From positions 1 through 12,491 of the forward strand of contig JAZOVZ010000049.1 of the NCBI GenBank assembly GCA_045658965.1: 12,491 bases of DNA. Direction: 5' to 3'. The notes beneath the pieces were generated by a model. The model saw nothing but the letters and a program-made list of their open reading frames with translations, was not told where the DNA came from and did no database searches. The position numbers were made by a program, and so were the translations under genes. Shown here in pieces: positions 6,901 through 12,491 of this stretch; positions within the stretch are counted from its first letter, which is position 1; every line of letters starts with the position of its first letter. The DNA is from SVQP01 sp045658965. GTDB lineage: Bacteria > Bacillota > Clostridia > Oscillospirales > CAG-272.

Positions 6901-7055
6901 TCTTTGAGGACGAGATCGCATCGCTGCGCCGCTTCAAGGACGACGTCCGCGAGGTTGCTGCAGGATACGAGTGCGGTATCAGCTTAAAGAAGTTCAACGA
7001 CATCCGTACCGATGACATTCTGGAAGCATTCATCATGCAGGAAGTTGAGAGATAA
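3990..7055 (+). CDS. infB: Translation initiation factor IF-2
   Basis: IF2 is the GTPase that places initiator fMet-tRNA on the 30S subunit and promotes subunit joining. Residues 1-55 form an IF2 N-terminal domain. Residues 84-204 are an Ala/Lys/Glu-rich stretch expected to be one long helix, and 205-340 are a disordered Q/G/R/N/D-rich tract with five DRFNRD repeats. A second IF2_N-like domain spans about 445-500. The GTPase core carries G1 GHVDHGKT (533-540), G3 DTPGH (579-583), G4 NKMD (633-636) and G5 SAL (669-671). Domains II, III and the fMet-tRNA-binding C domain follow to residue 1021. At 1021 residues it is longer than Bacillus IF2 because of the linker. AAGGAGG lies 6 bp upstream of the ATG. 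It is the last gene of its operon. Large frames in other phases here are by-products of the Ala/Lys-rich, repeat-rich sequence. Confidence 0.98.
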   Translation: MANNPQFKVMQLAKDLGLKSKDITDILSDKGMDVKTQKTLEPGEFDLLFDALTKSRQVDNIDDYLDGVTYIPSRLSKKEKSEDAAKKAAEKAAAEKAAAEKAAEEKAAAEKAAAEKAAADKLAAEKAAEALAAQKAAADKIAAEKAAEKAAADKAAAEKAAAEKAAADQVAAQKAAARAAAIERAAAIEAAARAAADKRAQANAERRPAQQGQDRKPAQGQGQDRFNRDAQRPAQGQNDRFNRDAQRPAQGQNDRFNRDGQDRRPAPAQGQGQNDRFNRDGQDRRPAPAQGQGQDRFNRDGQERRGAPAQGQDRGFGDRGRDNNRPGNQRPNNNFNQRGGMDKDDYVPSAPKEKFQVQAIVRGQTPKGGDGQHKKGAVRVVDTRTTEIDLSKYDEKLDTFVTETERDLRDGSRGGKKQQVGKPMGKNQKGGKKQQTVVKQVVRVEIPEEISVGELASRLKATAGEVIKKLVGLGVMATVNQLVDFDTAAMVCEEMGAEYTREVVVTIEEKLFDQTEDTDEMLQGRAPVVCVMGHVDHGKTSILDAIRHANVTAGEAGGITQHIGAYRVKINDQDITFLDTPGHEAFTAMRARGAQATDIAILVVAADDGIMPQTVEAINHAKAAGIDIIVAINKMDKPTANPDAVKQELTKYDLVPEEWGGDVICVPVSALTKMGIDDLLESVLLVAEVKELKANPDRRAKGIIIESKLDKGRGPVATVLVQNGTLHAGDVVIAGTAVGRVRAMTDHTGRTVKIAGPSVPVEITGLAEVPQAGDQFAAVEDEKMARELAEQRKAEAKEEVFKANSRANLNDLFAQISEGVKDLNVIIKADVDGSAEAVKQSLQKLTNEEVKVNVIHAAVGGITEGDVMLAAASNAIIVGFNVRPDKSALDSAERQNVDIRTYRIIYDCIEEISAAMKGMLAPQFTEVLLGHAQVRQTIHVPNVGFIAGSYVQDGKITRQAQIRIVRDGIVIFEDEIASLRRFKDDVREVAAGYECGISLKKFNDIRTDDILEAFIMQEVER
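4653..4937 (+). repeat. In-frame tandem repeats in the infB linker
   Basis: The block encodes five copies of DRFNRD-(A/G)Q (residues 224, 239, 254, 275 and 295) in two unit sizes: about 45 bp (DRFNRDAQRPAQGQN) and about 60-63 bp (DRFNRDGQDRRPAPAQGQGQ). The two 63-bp units are almost identical at DNA level, which implies recent duplication. Unit lengths are multiples of three, so copy-number change would keep the reading frame. Confidence 0.85.
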
Positions 7056-7068
7056 TCAAATAGCATAG

Positions 7069-7103
7069 AAAAAAGAGCAATGGGAAAGCCCGTTGCTCTT
7101 TTT
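7069..7103 (+). terminator. Rho-independent terminator after infB
   Basis: AAAAAGAGCAA (7070-7080) pairs with TTGCTCTTTTT (7093-7103), extended by UGGG/CCCG to about 15 bp with an AAAG tetraloop. The T-run is on the plus-strand side. It starts 14 bp after the infB stop and closes the operon. Confidence 0.92.
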
Positions 7104-7176
7104 GGGTGGAATGATCCGAATGATGCGGATACGCAACATGTCTGTCGGTAGGGGGACGGCGCGCATTCCCCCTTGT

Positions 7177-7607
7177 GTGTCATCCTGAGCGGAGAGAGGT
7201 CGCAGAGCGACCGAACGGAGTCGAAGTTTTGCGAAATGCAGCAGAGCGGAGTGGAGCAAAACCAACGAGGGAGTGCGCAGGGGCGCATGACCGAGGAAGG
7301 GATCTGCGTAGGTTTTCTCAACGTCTGCTGGACAAAAGATATTATTTATCATGCGGACAGTCGAGGACGCCTGTCCCTACAACGGGTATATCATGTAGGG
7401 ACAGGAGGCCTCGACTGTCCGCATATCAAATATAACTTCGACTAAGCAAGCGCATCATAAACCGTTCGCAGATCCCTTCCTCGTCCGTGCTTTGCACGTC
7501 CTCGTCGGTTTTGCTCCGCTTTGCGCCATGCGCTACGCTCCGCAAAACTTCGACTGCGCTCCATTTCGCAACCCGTTGCGAAATTCCACTCCGCTCAGGA
7601 TGACACA
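7177..7607. repeat. Nested, diverged inverted repeats in a gene-free spacer
   Basis: The left half (about 7177-7315) and right half (about 7459-7607) are diverged reverse complements. Shared blocks, in order, are GTGTGTCATCCTGAGCGGA, GTCGAAGTTTTGCG, GAGCAAAACC-ACGAGG and GAGGAAGGGATCTGCG. The blocks between them differ in length and content, so the arms are mosaics, not a simple palindrome. The outer ends are copies of the dispersed repeat also seen at 345-395. A separate perfect inverted repeat lies at the centre. Short open frames in both directions cross the repeats and look like no protein. Apart from these repeats and the two flanking terminators, nothing is seen between 7104 and 7662. 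Confidence 0.8.
7351..7424. repeat. Central 31-bp inverted repeat
   Basis: Arms at 7351-7381 and 7394-7424 match as reverse complements with about three mismatches, around a 12-nt loop. The element reads ATGCGGACAGTCGAGG inward to CCCTACA. It resembles GTAGGGAC-type intergenic palindromes that I recall from gut Firmicutes genomes. It sits exactly in the middle of the larger inverted structure, so it may be an insertion between the two halves. Confidence 0.85.
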
Positions 7608-7662
7608 CGGAGGGGATGCGCAGCCTTGCCCTCTGCTCGGGATGGTATGCAAGGAAAAATCA

Positions 7663-7704
7663 AAACGGCTTTAGCATCCAAGCAGAGGGGTGCTAAAGCC
7701 GTTT
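7663..7704 (-). terminator. Bidirectional terminator after the redox operon
   Basis: AAACGGCTTTAGCA (7663-7676) pairs perfectly over 14 bp with TGCTAAAGCCGTTT (7691-7704) around a 14-nt loop. On the minus strand it is followed by TTTTGATTTTTCC; on the plus strand it is followed by CCTTTTTTTATTTT. It lies 8 bp beyond the stop of the minus-strand gene ending at 7712 and could also block readthrough from the infB side. Confidence 0.9.
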
Positions 7705-7711
7705 CCTTTTT

Positions 7712-9202
7712 TTATTTTCCCATCGCATCCTCAACCGCTGCAACCAGTTCCTCGTGCGTTACCGAGCCGTCGAATCTTGCTGTGATAATGCCGTCACCGT
7801 TGACTACGACGGTCATGGGATACGTGCCCGTGCCACCAAGTGCGGTGTAATATTCGTTAGCGTCCAAGCCAAACAGCATGGCTGTTTCGGGATAATTCTC
7901 GGCAATGTATTCGTCCGCGGTTTCGCTGCCGTACGGCGTGTGCAGGGCAATCACGGTCACTCTGCCCGCATAGTCGTTTGCCACCTCGTTAAAGTGCGGC
8001 AGCTCCGCAATGCATGGGCCGCACCAAGTGCCCCAGAAGTTGATGACCGTGACCTTGCCGACGTTGTGCGAAACGGCAAAGGTCTGCTCTGTGATACCGG
8101 TCTCGTCGATCAGATTGACCGTCTGATCCACGCATGCGTTGCCTACCTCGTTGCCGCCGGGAATTTCGGGGGCTTGGTAAATGAAATTGTAGTAGACCAG
8201 CGCGCCGATCAGTGTTGCGCTCATCAGCACAGCGGCAATGATGCGCAAGATCTTGCGGCGTTTTGCATACTTTTTGGTCAGGTCGGGTGCTGCGGGCTTG
8301 CCGTCGATCTCGTTGGGGGGCAGGACGAATTTCGAGCCCTTCCATGTGATCGCGCCCGTGGGGCAGGCGGACATGCACTCGCCGCAGCTGATGCACTCGG
8401 CATCGCCCGCGTGGCGGATGTCCATCTTGCACTTTGCCTGACACATGCCGCAATCGGTGCACTTGGGCTTTTCGAGCTTGATGCCAAGCAGCGAGATCTT
8501 GTTAAAGAGACCGTACAAAGCACCCAGAGGGCAGAGGAAACGGCAGAAAAAGCGGAACATAAAGATACTGCCGACTATGATCACCATCAAAACCGCGAAT
8601 TTCCAGGTAAAGAGGGGACCCAGCATGGGCAAAAGGTTGTTGTTTGAGCCGCCGATCAGCATGCCGATCGCGCCCTCAAGCGTGCCCGCAGGACAGATGT
8701 ATTTGCAAAAAGCAGGCAGCGGGAAGTCGCGAAATGCATAAATTAAGGGCAATGCAATTGTGAAAAGTGCCAAAATTACATATTTTAAGTAAGAAAGTAC
8801 GCGAGTGGCGGAACTTTTTTTGATTTTTGGCGTCTTTATTTTATGAAGGAGCTCTTGCACAAGACCGAACGGGCAAAGGAAGCCGCAGATCCAGCGTCCG
8901 AGCAGGATACCGTACAGGACGATAATGCCGAAAACGTAAAAGGGCACGCGTGCGCGGCTGGAGGCAAGCGCGTTCTGGAGTGCGCCCAAGGGGCAGGCAC
9001 CCGATGCACCGGGGCAGGAATAGCAGTTCAGACCCGGGGAGCACACGGTTTTTAAGGGACCCTTGTAGATCTGACCCGTGAAAAATCCCTTGATATTGGC
9101 GTTGGTCAATAGGGCAGCGTACAGCTGGATCAGCCTTCTTTTGGTGGGGATGAGCGAGAAGAGCTTTTGTTTGAGCGTGGTTTTAGCGGTTTTTTCACTC
9201 AT
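7712..9202 (-). CDS. Polyferredoxin membrane protein fused to a TlpA-like thioredoxin
   Basis: The 496-residue product joins two parts. The first is a NapH/MauN-like integral membrane iron-sulfur protein with CXXXCP motifs at C106/C110, C166/C170 and C220/C224, an N-terminal cysteine group (C54, C60, C63, C70), and two classic 4Fe-4S ferredoxin motifs (C248-C251-C254-C258 and C270-C273-C276-C280). After a last membrane helix (about 320-340) comes a TlpA/ResA-type thioredoxin domain with an FWGTWCGPC active site (C394, C397) and a Thr-Tyr-Pro cis-proline loop near 462. Topology puts the thioredoxin outside and the clusters inside. By family knowledge NapH-type proteins pass electrons across or along membranes; the inference is that Fe-S electrons reduce the thioredoxin. 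The ATG at 9202 has GGGGTGAT at good spacing; an ATG at 9208 overlapping the upstream stop (TGATG) is the alternative. Confidence 0.9.
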   Translation of the reverse strand: MSEKTAKTTLKQKLFSLIPTKRRLIQLYAALLTNANIKGFFTGQIYKGPLKTVCSPGLNCYSCPGASGACPLGALQNALASSRARVPFYVFGIIVLYGILLGRWICGFLCPFGLVQELLHKIKTPKIKKSSATRVLSYLKYVILALFTIALPLIYAFRDFPLPAFCKYICPAGTLEGAIGMLIGGSNNNLLPMLGPLFTWKFAVLMVIIVGSIFMFRFFCRFLCPLGALYGLFNKISLLGIKLEKPKCTDCGMCQAKCKMDIRHAGDAECISCGECMSACPTGAITWKGSKFVLPPNEIDGKPAAPDLTKKYAKRRKILRIIAAVLMSATLIGALVYYNFIYQAPEIPGGNEVGNACVDQTVNLIDETGITEQTFAVSHNVGKVTVINFWGTWCGPCIAELPHFNEVANDYAGRVTVIALHTPYGSETADEYIAENYPETAMLFGLDANEYYTALGGTGTYPMTVVVNGDGIITARFDGSVTHEELVAAVEDAMGK

Positions 9203-9207
9203 TTTCA

Positions 9208-10005
9208 TCACCCCAATCCAATGCATTCGGTGCAAATGCGAATGGCTTTTTGCAGCACGTCGTTTGCACTTTGGTTGAAAATTCCCGCAACGATCATGCC
9301 GACTGCAACGACGAGAAGCACCACGCGCAAGACAATTGTTGCGTATGCGGGCAATCCCTTTTCCTGCTTGCCGCTGGGCTTTTTCTCAGCCGCGGGGGCA
9401 GGGAGCAGCATGATCGCCTTGGCGTACAGAATGGCTTTTTCACAGCTGATATCGGTAAGCAATCTGACTGCAAAGCAGTAGAGCAACGCTGCTGCGGCAA
9501 AGCACAGAGCGGGGATCACGGCGCTCAGTATCTGCGCGTTCAGCTGCGCACCCGTTTCGGTGAAATTATCAAGATTATTCAGGTAAATAAAGGGATATGC
9601 GGCACTGAGCATACAGATCGCTACTGCCGTGATGCGCATGGATTTCAGATAGACCTCGTGCTTGGTCAGCGGCAGGAGCAGATTGTCTGCATATTGCTTG
9701 CGCGAAAGTCTTGCCTTGACCTTGGCAAGTCTGATCTCGGGGGAAATGGTACCCTTTAGCTTTTTTGCAGGCGCGGGATACAGCGTGTGGAATACGCCTG
9801 CGGCAACGGCAAGCACAACTGTAAAGTAGAAAAATATTGCGACGGTTTTCCAAGCCGCACCAATGCTTTCGGGCGTGAAGGGGCGGTCGCCGCTGCGGTA
9901 TATTTGCACGCAGGCAAGCGCAAATGCTACGGCACAAGCCACCGAAAGGGCAGCCGAAGCCCAGCCTGCTATGCGCCGCGTAAGAGAGGCGGTTTTATCG
10001 GACAT
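9208..10005 (-). CDS. Five-helix membrane protein with extracytoplasmic CXXC tail
   Basis: The 265-residue protein has likely membrane helices at about 14-35, 53-76, 125-143, 159-182 and 222-243. The basic loops (78-121 and 185-220) should be cytoplasmic, so the short C-terminal tail is outside. The tail ends RICTECIGLG, with C258 and C261. This last 45 residues (one helix plus ICxECIGxG) resembles the small stand-alone CXXC proteins I recall being named the CD1871A family in Clostridia; here it seems fused to four extra helices. The first 220 residues are not recognised. The ATG at 10005 has AAGGAG 7 bp upstream. It is the first gene of an operon and is translationally coupled to the Fe-S/thioredoxin gene, so the external CXXC is a plausible thiol partner for that thioredoxin. 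Confidence 0.85.
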   Translation of the reverse strand: MSDKTASLTRRIAGWASAALSVACAVAFALACVQIYRSGDRPFTPESIGAAWKTVAIFFYFTVVLAVAAGVFHTLYPAPAKKLKGTISPEIRLAKVKARLSRKQYADNLLLPLTKHEVYLKSMRITAVAICMLSAAYPFIYLNNLDNFTETGAQLNAQILSAVIPALCFAAAALLYCFAVRLLTDISCEKAILYAKAIMLLPAPAAEKKPSGKQEKGLPAYATIVLRVVLLVVAVGMIVAGIFNQSANDVLQKAIRICTECIGLG

Positions 10006-10039
10006 GATGCTCTCCTTATTTCAATTGATATCATCTACC

Positions 10040-10068
10040 ATTATAGCAAAAAAACGGGCTGCCGTCAA
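10040..10068 (-). promoter_or_regulatory. Sigma-A promoter of the redox operon
   Basis: On the minus strand, TTGACG (10068-10063), a 17-bp spacer with a T-run, and TATAAT (10045-10040) preceded by TGC, an extended -10. The start should be near 10033, giving a leader of about 28 nt with the AAGGAG site in it. Confidence 0.9.
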
Positions 10069-10165
10069 GGTGTCAGACAAAAACAGTACGCACTTGACAG
10101 GATATTACAAAAAACGGTCTACACTATGTACAAATACCGCAAGCGCGTTTTGTCCACCTTGCGCA

Positions 10166-10194
10166 TTGATTTACGCGCGCGCGCGTGATATAAT
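10166..10194 (+). promoter_or_regulatory. Sigma-A-type promoter of the AAA+ gene pair
   Basis: TTGATT (10166-10171), a 17-bp spacer and TATAAT (10189-10194) preceded by TGA. The spacer is mostly alternating C and G (about 10174-10185), which is stiff and can adopt Z-form under negative supercoiling. The remaining intergenic sequence, 10069-10165, shows no gene. Confidence 0.82.
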
Positions 10195-10207
10195 ATAGTT
10201 AACTATA
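10194..10207. promoter_or_regulatory. 14-bp perfect palindrome over the predicted start site
   Basis: TATAGTTAACTATA is its own reverse complement. It begins at the last base of the -10 box and spans the expected +1 (near 10201), the position where a dimeric repressor would block initiation. No regulator gene is in the window, so an operator role is inferred only from symmetry and position. Confidence 0.5.
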
Positions 10208-10244
10208 CAAAAGTTGAAATTTTCCGGGAAGGAAGTTTAGAGAT

Positions 10245-11936
10245 ATGACGATTTGCAGAAAATGCGGAACGAGTAATCAGGACGGCAAGAAATTTTGCGT
10301 CTTTTGTCACGAGCTGCTCATAGCAGACCCCGTAGAGCTGGAAAAGCGCGCGGCTGCTGCACAAAAAAAGCAGAACAAGGCACTCAAAAAGCTGAGCGCC
10401 AAGCATAAGAGATGGAAGAGAGCACCCTTTTTGCTGATTCCGATCGGTTTGCTGGACTTTTTGGATCTGCTGCTTTGCCTGGACCTTGCCTTTATCGGCG
10501 TCGGTAACGCGATAGGCGGCGTGCTCGGTGATGTGGCGCGCGATCTGCTCGGCTCGATCATCTCGCTGTTCGGCAACGACGTCTATACCGATCAGACGGT
10601 CGAACATATCGTGCGCGTGCTTGAATTTTTGGGCGCGCTGGGTCTTTTGTTGCTTGCGTGCGTGCTGTCGGTCGTCATGATCGTGCGCATGGTCAAGTGG
10701 CGCAAATACCGCAAAAACGGTGACAAGCAGGAAGAGGAGCTCCACCGCGCGATGGAAAGTGTGCAGGCGGAGCAGGGCGCGTCTGCTGCAAGTACACCTG
10801 CGCAGCAAGAGGCTGTGCAAGAGGCCCCGGCTGCAATGGATGCGCAGAGCGTGTCTTATGCGGAGCTTATGCAGCTTGAAGCGCAAATGCAGGAGTATAT
10901 CATGCCCGAGCCTGCCAATGAGACCGACGTTGCTGCAATGTTCGGTGCGCTGAGCACGCATTTGTGGGAATATAGCGAGGACAGCGTGCGCCGCGTTCTC
11001 TCTGCCATGTCTGCATCCCGCCTGCTGCTTTGCAGCGCGGGAGCAATGGACAGCGCAGGCTTTTTCGAGCATCTTGCACGTGCGCTGGGCGTGCCTGCCG
11101 AGCAGCTTGTCTGCAAAGAGAGTGAGGAGCAGGGCGAGGGCGGTGTTGCCCGCGTGCTCTTGCAGCTTGACTCTCAGACCGGTGAGTCTGTGCACTCTGC
11201 CTTTACCAAGGCGTTGTATACCGCAAGATTTTCTCCGCGCAACGTCTGCTTGGCAGGCGTCAGCGGCATTGGTGCTGCAAGCGTTGACGACGTGTTTGCA
11301 CCTTTCTGCCCGTATTTCAGCGTTCCTGAGAGTCAGCTGTCCCTGTATCTCGGTCAGCCTGCGGCGCAAAACGGCAAGCTGCCCGAGGGAATTGACGGGG
11401 GCAGGCTGGTGCTGCCCGGCAATTTGTGGCTTTTGAACGTATTGCCCGAGCATGATCGTTTGCCTCTGCTGCAGGGCGCGGCAGCGCGTTACGCGGCAAG
11501 CGTGTATCTGCAAAATTCGGGCAAGGCATTTCCGCCCGAGGGCGCGGAGTCGGCGCAGCCCGTTACCGTTTCGGTGGACGCATGGGAAAGAGCCGTGGCG
11601 GCTGCCGAGGGCGAATACTACCTGTCCGACGAGCTGTGGGGCGTGATCGACCTTGTGGAGCAGCGCGTGATCGAAGCGGGCGGAGAGAGACTTTCCAACC
11701 GCACGCTGCGCATGCTTGAAAAATATACCGCAGTATTCCTTGCCTCGGGCGGCAAGATGACGGATGCGTTTGACAACGGCTTTGCCGCCGTGATCCTGCC
11801 TGCATACGGCGCGCAGCTCCACTCTCTTGCACAGCAGACCGAGAGTGAGACGCTTTCTGCGCTGCTTGAGCGCACGGTGGGCAGAGAAAAGCTGCCGATG
11901 ACGACCGAGATGCTGTCCGCCATGAATTTACTTTAA
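10245..11936 (+). CDS. Zinc-ribbon, membrane-anchored, Walker-less McrB-like AAA+ protein
   Basis: The 563-residue product starts with a zinc ribbon (C4, C7, C18, C21). A Lys/Ala-rich stretch follows, then two likely membrane helices (about 61-87 and 126-149) and an acidic Ala/Gln-rich linker to about 225. The rest matches the AAA+ module of the next protein: YSEDSVRRVLSAMSASRLLL (243-262) pairs with YDISDIRRFISNLGVSHILV there. Where that protein has Walker A, this one has SAGAMDSAG (264-272) with no Lys. The Walker B position reads CLAGVSG (335-341) without Asp-Glu. A strand typical of McrB-like AAA+ follows (LPGNLWLLNVLPEHDR, 390-405), and a lid with LSNRTLR (483-489). It probably cannot hydrolyse ATP and may be a structural or regulatory subunit. 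Biological function is unknown. AAGGAA lies about 10 bp upstream of the ATG. Confidence 0.85.
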   Translation: MTICRKCGTSNQDGKKFCVFCHELLIADPVELEKRAAAAQKKQNKALKKLSAKHKRWKRAPFLLIPIGLLDFLDLLLCLDLAFIGVGNAIGGVLGDVARDLLGSIISLFGNDVYTDQTVEHIVRVLEFLGALGLLLLACVLSVVMIVRMVKWRKYRKNGDKQEEELHRAMESVQAEQGASAASTPAQQEAVQEAPAAMDAQSVSYAELMQLEAQMQEYIMPEPANETDVAAMFGALSTHLWEYSEDSVRRVLSAMSASRLLLCSAGAMDSAGFFEHLARALGVPAEQLVCKESEEQGEGGVARVLLQLDSQTGESVHSAFTKALYTARFSPRNVCLAGVSGIGAASVDDVFAPFCPYFSVPESQLSLYLGQPAAQNGKLPEGIDGGRLVLPGNLWLLNVLPEHDRLPLLQGAAARYAASVYLQNSGKAFPPEGAESAQPVTVSVDAWERAVAAAEGEYYLSDELWGVIDLVEQRVIEAGGERLSNRTLRMLEKYTAVFLASGGKMTDAFDNGFAAVILPAYGAQLHSLAQQTESETLSALLERTVGREKLPMTTEMLSAMNLL

Positions 11937-11961
11937 CCACTGCCGAAAGGAGTAGCGACTT

Positions 11962-12491
11962 ATGATGCTTTTACAATTTTTGTGGGAGCTGCTGTCTTCC
12001 AGAACCGCGATCGGTCTGTACGTGCTTGTTGTGCTTGCGCTTATCGTTTGGCTGGTAGTCGCAGTGCTGCGTGCGGATTCCTCGCGCGTGCAGGTCGTAG
12101 CCCCCGAGGGTGAGGGCAACGGCAACGGTAAGGGTACGGGCGGCAAGGGAAGCACTGCGCGTCCGGGCGAGCCCGAAAGAGCGGACGGCGAGAGCAGATT
12201 TTTCATGCTGGCAAAGACCGACGATATCATGAGAAAGTACACCTCTCCCGCGTATAAGTCCGAGGTCACGCTTGCAAGCTTTTGCGAAAGCTTCCGTGCG
12301 TATGCGGCAGGCAATCTGGGACTTTACTATGATATTTCGGATATCCGCCGCTTTATTTCCAACCTGGGCGTGTCACACATCCTTGTCATGCAGGGTATGT
12401 CGGGTACGGGTAAGACCTCGCTTGCGTACGCGTTCGGTGAATTTATCGGCAACCCCTCGGTCATCGTGCCCATCCAGCCCATGTGGAAGGA
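11962..12491 (+). CDS. Membrane-anchored McrB-like AAA+ ATPase, 3' end cut by window
   Basis: Only the first 176 residues are present; the frame is open at the window end. A single membrane helix (about 16-37) is followed by a Gly/Asn/Lys-rich low-complexity linker (about 49-75). The start of an AAA+ module comes next, with a canonical Walker A, GMSGTGKTS (145-153), after the strand HILVMQ. The following LAYAFGEFIG and IVPIQPMW fit McrB-type ATPases of the kind used in restriction-like and conflict systems; that subfamily call rests on general resemblance. The ATG at 11962 has AAAGGAG 9 bp upstream; an adjacent ATG at 11965 is less well spaced. It lies 25 bp after the Walker-less paralogue, so the two are surely cotranscribed and probably assemble together. 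Walker B and the lid are beyond the window. Confidence 0.88.
   Translation, partial: MMLLQFLWELLSSRTAIGLYVLVVLALIVWLVVAVLRADSSRVQVVAPEGEGNGNGKGTGGKGSTARPGEPERADGESRFFMLAKTDDIMRKYTSPAYKSEVTLASFCESFRAYAAGNLGLYYDISDIRRFISNLGVSHILVMQGMSGTGKTSLAYAFGEFIGNPSVIVPIQPMWK

Noticed and set aside
7177..7607. Possible CRISPR array or integron-like attC site
   Set aside because: The repeats are inverted and diverged with no regular direct repeat-spacer pattern, and no cas or integrase gene is in the window.
7056..7674. Several 60-98 codon frames in the spacer after infB
   Set aside because: All traverse inverted repeats and terminators, and matching frames appear on both strands because of the repeat symmetry.
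10094..10125. Second plus-strand promoter, TTGACA with a TACACT downstream
   Set aside because: The gap between the hexamers is 20 bp, too long, and the -10 is weak. The promoter at 10166-10194 is much better placed.
10203..11822. Long minus-strand open frame (539 codons) opposite the zinc-ribbon AAA+ gene
   Set aside because: The plus-strand frame has a promoter, ribosome binding site, zinc ribbon and homology to the next gene. The antisense frame is His/Arg/Ala-rich with no domain.

Overview
The window looks like a chromosomal segment of an anaerobic, low-to-mid GC Gram-positive bacterium, most likely a gut-type member of Clostridia (Bacillota). The grounds are the Firmicutes-style gene order rimP-nusA-ylxR-ylxQ(L7Ae)-infB, strong AGGAGG-type ribosome binding sites, consensus sigma-A promoters with extended -10 elements, small lipoproteins, and an Fe-S-rich membrane redox pair of a kind seen in anaerobic Clostridia. 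The genus cannot be fixed from the sequence alone.

Layout. (1) 1-530 has no convincing gene. It holds a 72-bp inverted repeat with a 129-nt spacer, a dispersed repeat and small hairpins, and ends in a terminator for the minus-strand genes. (2) 537-1541, minus strand: two tandem paralogous lipoprotein genes behind a perfect TTGACA-17-TATAAT promoter. (3) 1666-7103, plus strand: a translation/transcription operon with its own promoter: rimP (30S maturation), nusA (elongation/termination), ylxR and ylxQ (small RNA-binding proteins) and infB (IF2). A strong terminator directly after infB means rbfA does not follow. IF2 has a long Ala/Lys helix and a Q/G/R/N/D-rich repeat tract before its GTPase core. 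(4) 7104-7662: a gene-free spacer between convergent genes, built of nested, diverged inverted repeats, some related to the repeat in region 1. (5) 7663-10068, minus strand: a two-gene operon. The first gene encodes a five-helix membrane protein ending in an extracytoplasmic CXXC tail. The second encodes a NapH-like polyferredoxin membrane protein fused to a TlpA-type thioredoxin. Together they look like a route for moving electrons from cytoplasmic Fe-S centres to thiols outside the membrane. (6) 10166-12491, plus strand: two membrane-anchored McrB-like AAA+ proteins. The first has an N-terminal zinc ribbon and has lost the Walker A and B residues; the second, cut by the window edge, has an intact Walker A. 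They share sequence around the nucleotide-binding region and appear to be an inactive/active pair.

The two most novel-looking items are the AAA+ pair of unknown function, with an unusual promoter carrying an alternating CG spacer and a 14-bp palindrome over the likely start site, and the Fe-S/thioredoxin plus CXXC redox module. The rimP-infB block is ordinary housekeeping, apart from a degenerate GXXG loop in the first KH domain of NusA and the repeat-rich IF2 linker.
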